A program made the position numbers and the translations under genes. 52,945 nucleotides of DNA from Streptomyces huasconensis (GTDB taxonomy: Bacteria; Actinomycetota; Actinomycetes; Streptomycetales; Streptomycetaceae): the NCBI GenBank assembly GCA_004010275.1, contig RBWT01000031.1, positions 1 through 52,945 of the forward strand, in the 5' to 3' direction. Under the pieces are notes generated by a model. It saw only the letters and a program-made list of their open reading frames with translations, was not told the origin of the DNA and ran no database searches. This document shows positions 47,571 to 52,945 of this stretch, piece by piece (positions within the stretch are counted from its first letter, which is position 1; each line of letters starts with the position of its first letter).

Positions 47571-48514
47571 CGCGCCACCGCCCCTTCCCGTACGCCGTCC
47601 GCGTCGTCGGCCGCACCCTCTTGGTAGTGCCGCATGAACAGCTCCTCCAGCGTGGGCGGGGTGCTGGTCAGCGAGCGGATGCCCGAAGCGGTGAGCGACG
47701 TGAGCACGGCGTCGAGCTTGTCCGTGTCCACGTTCAGTTCGACCCGGTGGCCGCGGCCGCCCTCGGTCTCCCGCTGGGCGAGGTCGTGGACGCCCGGCAG
47801 CTCCGCCAGACCGCTCGGCGGGCGCACGAGTTCGGCGTGGACGCTGGTCCGCGTCAGATGGCGCAGTTCGGCGAGGGAGCCGCTCTCGACGGTCTGTCCC
47901 TTCCTGATGATGCTGACGCGGTCGCAGAGCGTCTCGACCTCGCTGAGGATGTGCGAGGAGAGCAGGACGGTCCGCCCCCGCGCGCGTTCCTCGGCCACGC
48001 AGCGCTGGAAGACGCCCTCCATCAGCGGGTCGAGGCCGGAGGTCGGCTCGTCGAGGATCAGCAGGTCGACGTCGGACGCGAAGGCGGCGACGAGGGCGAC
48101 CTTCTGCCGGTTGCCCTTGGAGTACGTACGGCCCTTCTTGGTGGGGTCGAGTTCGAACCGCTCGACGAGGTCGTCGCGCCGGGCCCGGTCGAGTCCGCCC
48201 CGCAGCTTCCCGTAGAGGTCGATGACCTCGCCCCCGGAGAGGTTGCGCCACAGAGTGACGTCGCCGGGGACGTACGCGACGCGGCGGTGCAGGTCGACGG
48301 CGTCGTGCCAGGGATCGCGGCCGAGCAGCTGCGCGGCGCCGGAGTCGGCCCGGAGCAGGCCGAGCAGGACGCGGATGGTCGTGGATTTCCCGGAGCCGTT
48401 GGGTCCGAGGAAGCCGTGCACCTCGCCGGTCTCGACCTCCAGGTCGAGACCGTCCAGGGCGTGGGTCCTGCCGAACGACTTGTGGAGCCCCGAGACGGTG
48501 ATTGCCTTCGTCAT
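47567..48514 (-). CDS. ABC transporter ATP-binding protein
   Basis: 315 residues from ATG 48514. Walker [11 protein letters not shown] near 40, signature region [16 protein letters not shown] (SKGNRQ in place of LSGGQ), Walker [15 protein letters not shown]-loop [11 protein letters not shown]. The C-terminal ~100 residues are the accessory domain of drug-exporter ATPases. Energises the permease encoded downstream (overlap of 4 bp). Expression probably repressed by the divergent GbsR/MarR-type protein through the palindrome between them. Confidence 0.93.
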   Translation of the reverse strand: MTKAITVSGLHKSFGRTHALDGLDLEVETGEVHGFLGPNGSGKSTTIRVLLGLLRADSGAAQLLGRDPWHDAVDLHRRVAYVPGDVTLWRNLSGGEVIDLYGKLRGGLDRARRDDLVERFELDPTKKGRTYSKGNRQKVALVAAFASDVDLLILDEPTSGLDPLMEGVFQRCVAEERARGRTVLLSSHILSEVETLCDRVSIIRKGQTVESGSLAELRHLTRTSVHAELVRPPSGLAELPGVHDLAQRETEGGRGHRVELNVDTDKLDAVLTSLTASGIRSLTSTPPTLEELFMRHYQEGAADDADGVREGAVAR

Positions 48515-48534
48515 GTTTCTGAAAGTACGCGGGT

Positions 48535-48550
48535 TTCACAAATTTGTGAA
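48535..48550. promoter_or_regulatory. Operator palindrome between ABC exporter and GbsR/MarR regulator
   Basis: Perfect 16-bp palindrome TTCACAAATTTGTGAA, AT-rich in a very GC-rich genome, 21 bp before the ATPase start and 45 bp before the regulator. Position over both promoters fits repression of both genes by the regulator. Confidence 0.8.
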
Positions 48551-48594
48551 GTTAAGGAAGCGTATAAAGTCGGAGGGCGAGGAGCGGGGCCGGT

Positions 48595-49230
48595 GTGACC
48601 ACGGGAGATGATCGGCAGATGACGAACGAGGACGACGGGCGGGGACAGGCGCAGGTGCGGGGAGGCGGGCGGGCTGACGGGAGCCCTGACGCGAGCGCTG
48701 AAGTGGGCGCTGACGGGAGCCCTGACGTGAGCTCTGGCGTGAGTGCTGCGGGACGGGCCGGCGCGGAGGCCGTCTCCCGGTTCGTCGAGCAGTTCGCCGC
48801 GCAGCTCGTCGAGGCGGGCATGCCGCGTATGCCCGCCCGCGTCTTCGCCGCCCTGCTCGCCTCCGACTCGGGCGCGCTCACCGCCGCCGAGCTGGGCGAG
48901 CAGCTGCGGGTCAGCCCCGCCGCCGTCTCGGGCGCCGTGCGCTACCTCGCGCAGCAGCACATGATCTCCCGCGAGCGCGAGCCCGGCACCCGGCGCGATC
49001 TCTTCCGGGTCCACGGCAACCAGTGGTACGAGGCGATCGGCAACCGTGACGCGGTCATCAAGCGCTGGGAGAACGCCCTTCGGGAGGGCGTGGCCGGCCT
49101 CGGCGCGGACACCCCGGCCGGCCGGCGGCTCGCGGAGACGCTGGCGTTCTTCGAGTTCATCGAGGTCGAACTGGCGGCGATGATGGAACGCTGGCGGGCC
49201 CACCGCGAGGACCTGTTCGGCCGCGACTGA
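48595..49230 (+). CDS. GbsR/MarR-family transcriptional regulator
   Basis: 211 residues from GTG 48595; ATG 48619 (MTNEDDGRG) is also possible. The first ~50 residues are a Gly/Asp/Ser-rich, low-complexity leader. Then AEAVSRFVEQFAAQLVEAGM, winged HTH LTAAELGEQLRVSPAAVSGA with wing REREPGTRRDLFRV, and a helical dimer region FFEFIEVELAAMMERWRAHR. Divergent from the ABC exporter across a perfect palindrome, the classical arrangement for a local drug-responsive repressor. Confidence 0.9.
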   Translation: MTTGDDRQMTNEDDGRGQAQVRGGGRADGSPDASAEVGADGSPDVSSGVSAAGRAGAEAVSRFVEQFAAQLVEAGMPRMPARVFAALLASDSGALTAAELGEQLRVSPAAVSGAVRYLAQQHMISREREPGTRRDLFRVHGNQWYEAIGNRDAVIKRWENALREGVAGLGADTPAGRRLAETLAFFEFIEVELAAMMERWRAHREDLFGRD

Positions 49231-49259
49231 GGGTCGTTCGACCCCCGGGGGAGCAGCCC

Positions 49260-50205
49260 TCAGCCCGGCAGGGTCAGCCCCCACGCCCCCGGATGAACCG
49301 TCCAGGTCCGCGTACGGACCGGCCCCGCCACCACCGCGTCGGCGCGGTAGCGGAAGTCGGCCCCCGAGACCGTCACGGACCGTGCCCGCACCCGCAGCGG
49401 CGCCGCCTCAGCGCCCACCGAGGCCGGCCGCACCTCCACCTGCGCGAGGCCGCCGTGCCCCGCGGTGACGCGCACGCCCTCCACCGGCTGGTCCAGGTCG
49501 ACCAGCGTGACGCCGTCCGCCTCGTCCCGCAGCCGCGACGCCCCGCAGCCGGCGCGGCGGCCACCCGCGAGGGCCGCGTGGCGAGGGTGCGGACGAACGA
49601 CTGGCAGCTCCGCAGCCACGGGTGCCCCTCGGCGGCGGAGGCGCGGAGAGACGCGCGGCGCGGGCGGAGGCGGCTGAGGCGACAGCGGGACCGGATGACG
49701 GACCGGCCCCCGGACGAGATGACGGACCGGGCACCGAGCCGGGAGATGAGCCGGGCGACGAGCGGTACGGCGGGCCCCCGCCCACCGGCGGAATCCGCAG
49801 ATCGCCGAGGACCACCCCGTCGCTCTCGTCCACCAGCAGATCGAGCCGCCGCTCGGTCCCTTCGAGCACCGCCCGCGCCGCCGCGACCGCCCCGGCGGGC
49901 ACGTCGACGCGAGCGAGCGACTGCGCGGGCCCCACGGGGACGAGCGCGAGCGCGGGCCCGGACAGCCCCCGCTCCCGGTGCAGCGCCTGCACGGCCCGCA
50001 GCAGCGCACGGTCGTCACCGATCACCACGAGGCGGCGCGCACCCCGCCTGGCCAGGGCTTTCGTGAACTCCTCGGGCCCGTCGGGCAGACAGAAGCGCAC
50101 CGCCGCGCCCGCGCCGAGCACGTCCCTCGCGATCCGTACCGACTCACCGTCCGCACGCCGGGCGACCGGGTCGATGACGACAAGGAGCTGGTCGCGAGCC
50201 GACAC
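49260..50205 (-). CDS. Diacylglycerol-kinase-like (DAGK/NAD-kinase fold) protein, frame broken
   Basis: Start GTG 50205 (VSARDQLLVVIDPVARRAD). Landmarks: RRLVVIGDDRALLRAVQALH (diglyceride-kinase GGDGT region, here IGDDRA), LVPVGPAQSLAR and LDLLVDESDGVVLGDLRI. The middle holds a Gly/Ser/Pro-rich stretch (SSPGSSPGSVPGPSS) and the frame is lost near 49635 and near 49555; the end VTAGHGGLAQVEVRPASV and RVRARSVTVSGADFRY is the usual beta-domain. The Gly motif is degenerate, so lipid-kinase activity is doubtful. About 314 residues. Confidence 0.72.
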
Positions 50206-50224
50206 CGCGCGCCCTTTCTTTTAG

Positions 50225-51664
<1,440 letters not shown>

Positions 51665-51700
51665 GCCGCCCGCCCCGGGGACGGGGCTCAGCTCACTCAA

Positions 51701-51736
51701 AAGGGGTGGGTCGCGCTGCAGCGCGACCCACCCCTT
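51701..51736. terminator. Terminator after purA (36-bp perfect palindrome)
   Basis: AAGGGGTGGGTCGCGCTG and its exact complement, no unpaired loop in the linear sequence (centre TGCA). Lies 37 bp after the purA stop. Confidence 0.85.
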
Positions 51737-51824
51737 CGGCGTCTCCGGAAGACTCACGGACATGACAGCGACCGGCGTTACCGTGGGAGGGCATCTCCGT
51801 CATGCCCGAGCGAGGAGTAGGCCG

Positions 51825-52433
51825 ATGAGTGCGCAGCCGGTGGAGCCGATCAAGCCGACGGTCACGTATCAGCAGCTCGGTGAGTACGCCGAGGAGATCG
51901 TGGCCCTTGCGGAGTGCCGCGGCGACTTGGTGCGGGCAGACATTGCGAATCAGGAGATCACCGTCCACATGATGTCCCCCTCCAAGCCGCACGGACGCAC
52001 CGTGAGCATGTTGGTACGTCAGATCGAGAACCAGGACGAGAAGGCGGTCACCTTCGCCGAGACACGGGTCGATCACCCCGAGCTGGGTCTGTGCCGCACC
52101 GCTGATCTCCTCGTCATGACCGAGGAGGCGGACGAGCGGGGCACGGAAGACTTCGCCGCGTTCGCGCCCGATGTGTCCGTCGCCATCGAGGTCGTCTCCC
52201 CCTCGAACCCTGGAAACGACCACATCACCAAGCTCCGCGACTACCCGCGCATGGGCGTCCCGGTCTACGTGATCATCGACCCCCGGGACGGCACGATCAC
52301 CGTGCACTCCGAGCCTGACACGTCCGCCGGGGAGCCCCGTTACGGGGACACGCGTCGCTACAAGTTCGGTGACACCGTACAGATGGGCGCCTGGTCGGTC
52401 GAGACCGGCGGCTTCCGCCGGTACCGCACCTGA
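51825..52433 (+). CDS. Uma2-family (DUF820) PD-(D/E)XK nuclease-like protein
   Basis: 202 residues from ATG 51825 with GAGGAG upstream; the frame is open further back but without a better start. Nuclease-fold landmarks: DLLVMTEE (Asp), SVAIEVVSPSNPGNDHITKL (Glu and Ser, active-site core), YPRMGVPVYVIIDPRDGTI. Uma2 proteins are abundant in actinobacteria and cyanobacteria, and their role is not established. Stands alone. Confidence 0.85.
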   Translation: MSAQPVEPIKPTVTYQQLGEYAEEIVALAECRGDLVRADIANQEITVHMMSPSKPHGRTVSMLVRQIENQDEKAVTFAETRVDHPELGLCRTADLLVMTEEADERGTEDFAAFAPDVSVAIEVVSPSNPGNDHITKLRDYPRMGVPVYVIIDPRDGTITVHSEPDTSAGEPRYGDTRRYKFGDTVQMGAWSVETGGFRRYRT

Positions 52434-52452
52434 CAGGCCCGTTCCTCGGCGC

Positions 52453-52945
52453 CTACCGCCGACGCCGGTAGTACGCGACCGTGAGGAGCAGCAGCAGCGG
52501 CCCCCACAGTGTCATCAGCCCGCTCACCGTCATCGCGAGGACGTTCCAGCCGTCGGCGTAGGGCCAGCCGCGCGGGCCCTCGGTGAAGGCCAGGGCGAGC
52601 CAGTCGACGCACAGCGCGCTGAAGAGCACCCCCGCGAGGGCCCCCGGAACGATCACGGCGGCGGGCGGTACGCGGCGCCCGCCGAGGCGGGGCACCCAAG
52701 CCGGGAACACCTCGCCCCAGCGGCGCACGAACCCCAGTCCGAGAAACGCGGCCAGCTCGGTGAGCACGCTCAGCCCCAGCACGTACGGCGTGTTCCACCA
52801 CGCCGGGTCCGGGGCCGCCCCGCCCATCCCGTACCCGAAGGCGAAAGGCAGCCGCCACACGCAGACGGGGGAGCCGCGAGCAGGGACAGCGCGTGGGCGG
52901 CCCGGACGGCCCCAGGCGGGGGGCGGGGGCAAGAGTCGAGGCGGG
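52453..52945 (-). CDS. Membrane protein, partial at window edge
   Basis: The 3' end of a gene that runs off the window. At least four helices: YVLGLSVLTELAAFLGLGFV, AAVIVPGALAGVLFSALCVD, WNVLAMTVSGLMTLWGPLLL and LPFAFGYGMGGAAP region. The segment ahead of SPVCVWRLPFAFG (AWGRPGRPRAVPARG) looks like another frame, so an indel near 52880 is possible. Function unknown. Confidence 0.65.
   Translation of the reverse strand, partial: PPRLLPPPPAWGRPGRPRAVPARGSPVCVWRLPFAFGYGMGGAAPDPAWWNTPYVLGLSVLTELAAFLGLGFVRRWGEVFPAWVPRLGGRRVPPAAVIVPGALAGVLFSALCVDWLALAFTEGPRGWPYADGWNVLAMTVSGLMTLWGPLLLLLTVAYYRRRR

Noticed and set aside
49681..49760. GACGGACCGG/GACGAGAT-type repeats inside the diacylglycerol-kinase-like gene
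   Set aside because: They are the coding DNA of the Gly/Ser/Pro-rich linker (SSPGSSPGSVPGPSS) and not an independent element.

Overview
This is a high-GC actinobacterial chromosome segment, almost certainly Streptomyces. Evidence: GTG/TTG starts, extreme third-position GC, the dnaK-grpE-dnaJ-hspR cluster and clpB each behind an HspR (HAIR) operator, and core genes dcd, class II fba, pyrE and purA. The gene order looks like a core region of a Streptomyces chromosome (from memory, the S. coelicolor SCO36xx neighbourhood; not verified).

Layout. 1-1.6 kb: remnant of an integrative element beside tRNA-Gly(CCC), with a 5'-truncated, frameshifted tyrosine integrase and a 5'-truncated HATPase regulator. 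1.9-4.3 kb: small Cys protein, dcd, a phosphoribosyltransferase and a YIP1-like membrane protein. 4.4-10.5 kb: four tandem secreted FG-GAP beta-propeller paralogues, apparently two operons sharing a spaced upstream motif. 10.8-13.1 kb: membrane Fe-S reductase of the EtfD/HdrD type behind a TTAC-N6-GTAA site. 13.4-17.7 kb: dnaK operon. 17.8-22.8 kb: hypothetical protein, three tandem LuxR-type regulators, a divergent two-gene unit (small exported peptide plus a Rieske-like domain lacking its cluster ligands) and a PPOX-class flavin/F420 protein. 22.9-28.9 kb: clpB, YbjN-like, aminotransferase, Gly/Cys-rich membrane protein, DUF2617. 29-34.5 kb: spermidine-synthase-like membrane protein, SRPBCC tail-anchored protein, galM-like, pyrE, fba, DUF3151. 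34.7-40 kb: Old Yellow Enzyme, CGNR regulator and the tryptophan-kynurenine genes (tdo, kynU, hydrolase). 40.2-45.9 kb: secreted hydrolase, acyltransferase, two-component pair, P450. 45.9-52.9 kb: ABC exporter with divergent GbsR/MarR regulator and a perfect operator palindrome, diacylglycerol-kinase-like protein, purA, Uma2-like protein, and a partial membrane protein at the edge.

Functional links. DnaK/GrpE/DnaJ and ClpB form the HspR-controlled disaggregation system. tdo, kynU and the alpha/beta hydrolase can take tryptophan to anthranilate. The Fe-S membrane reductase probably passes electrons from beta-oxidation to menaquinone. The least explained part is 18.4-22.2 kb, where three regulators face a tiny exported peptide with two DLGW motifs.

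Quality caveat. At least fifteen genes, including dnaJ, clpB and pyrE, are broken by small indels while homology continues in another frame on both sides. This pattern points to base-level errors in the sequence rather than true gene loss, so reading frames here need correction before pseudogenes are called.
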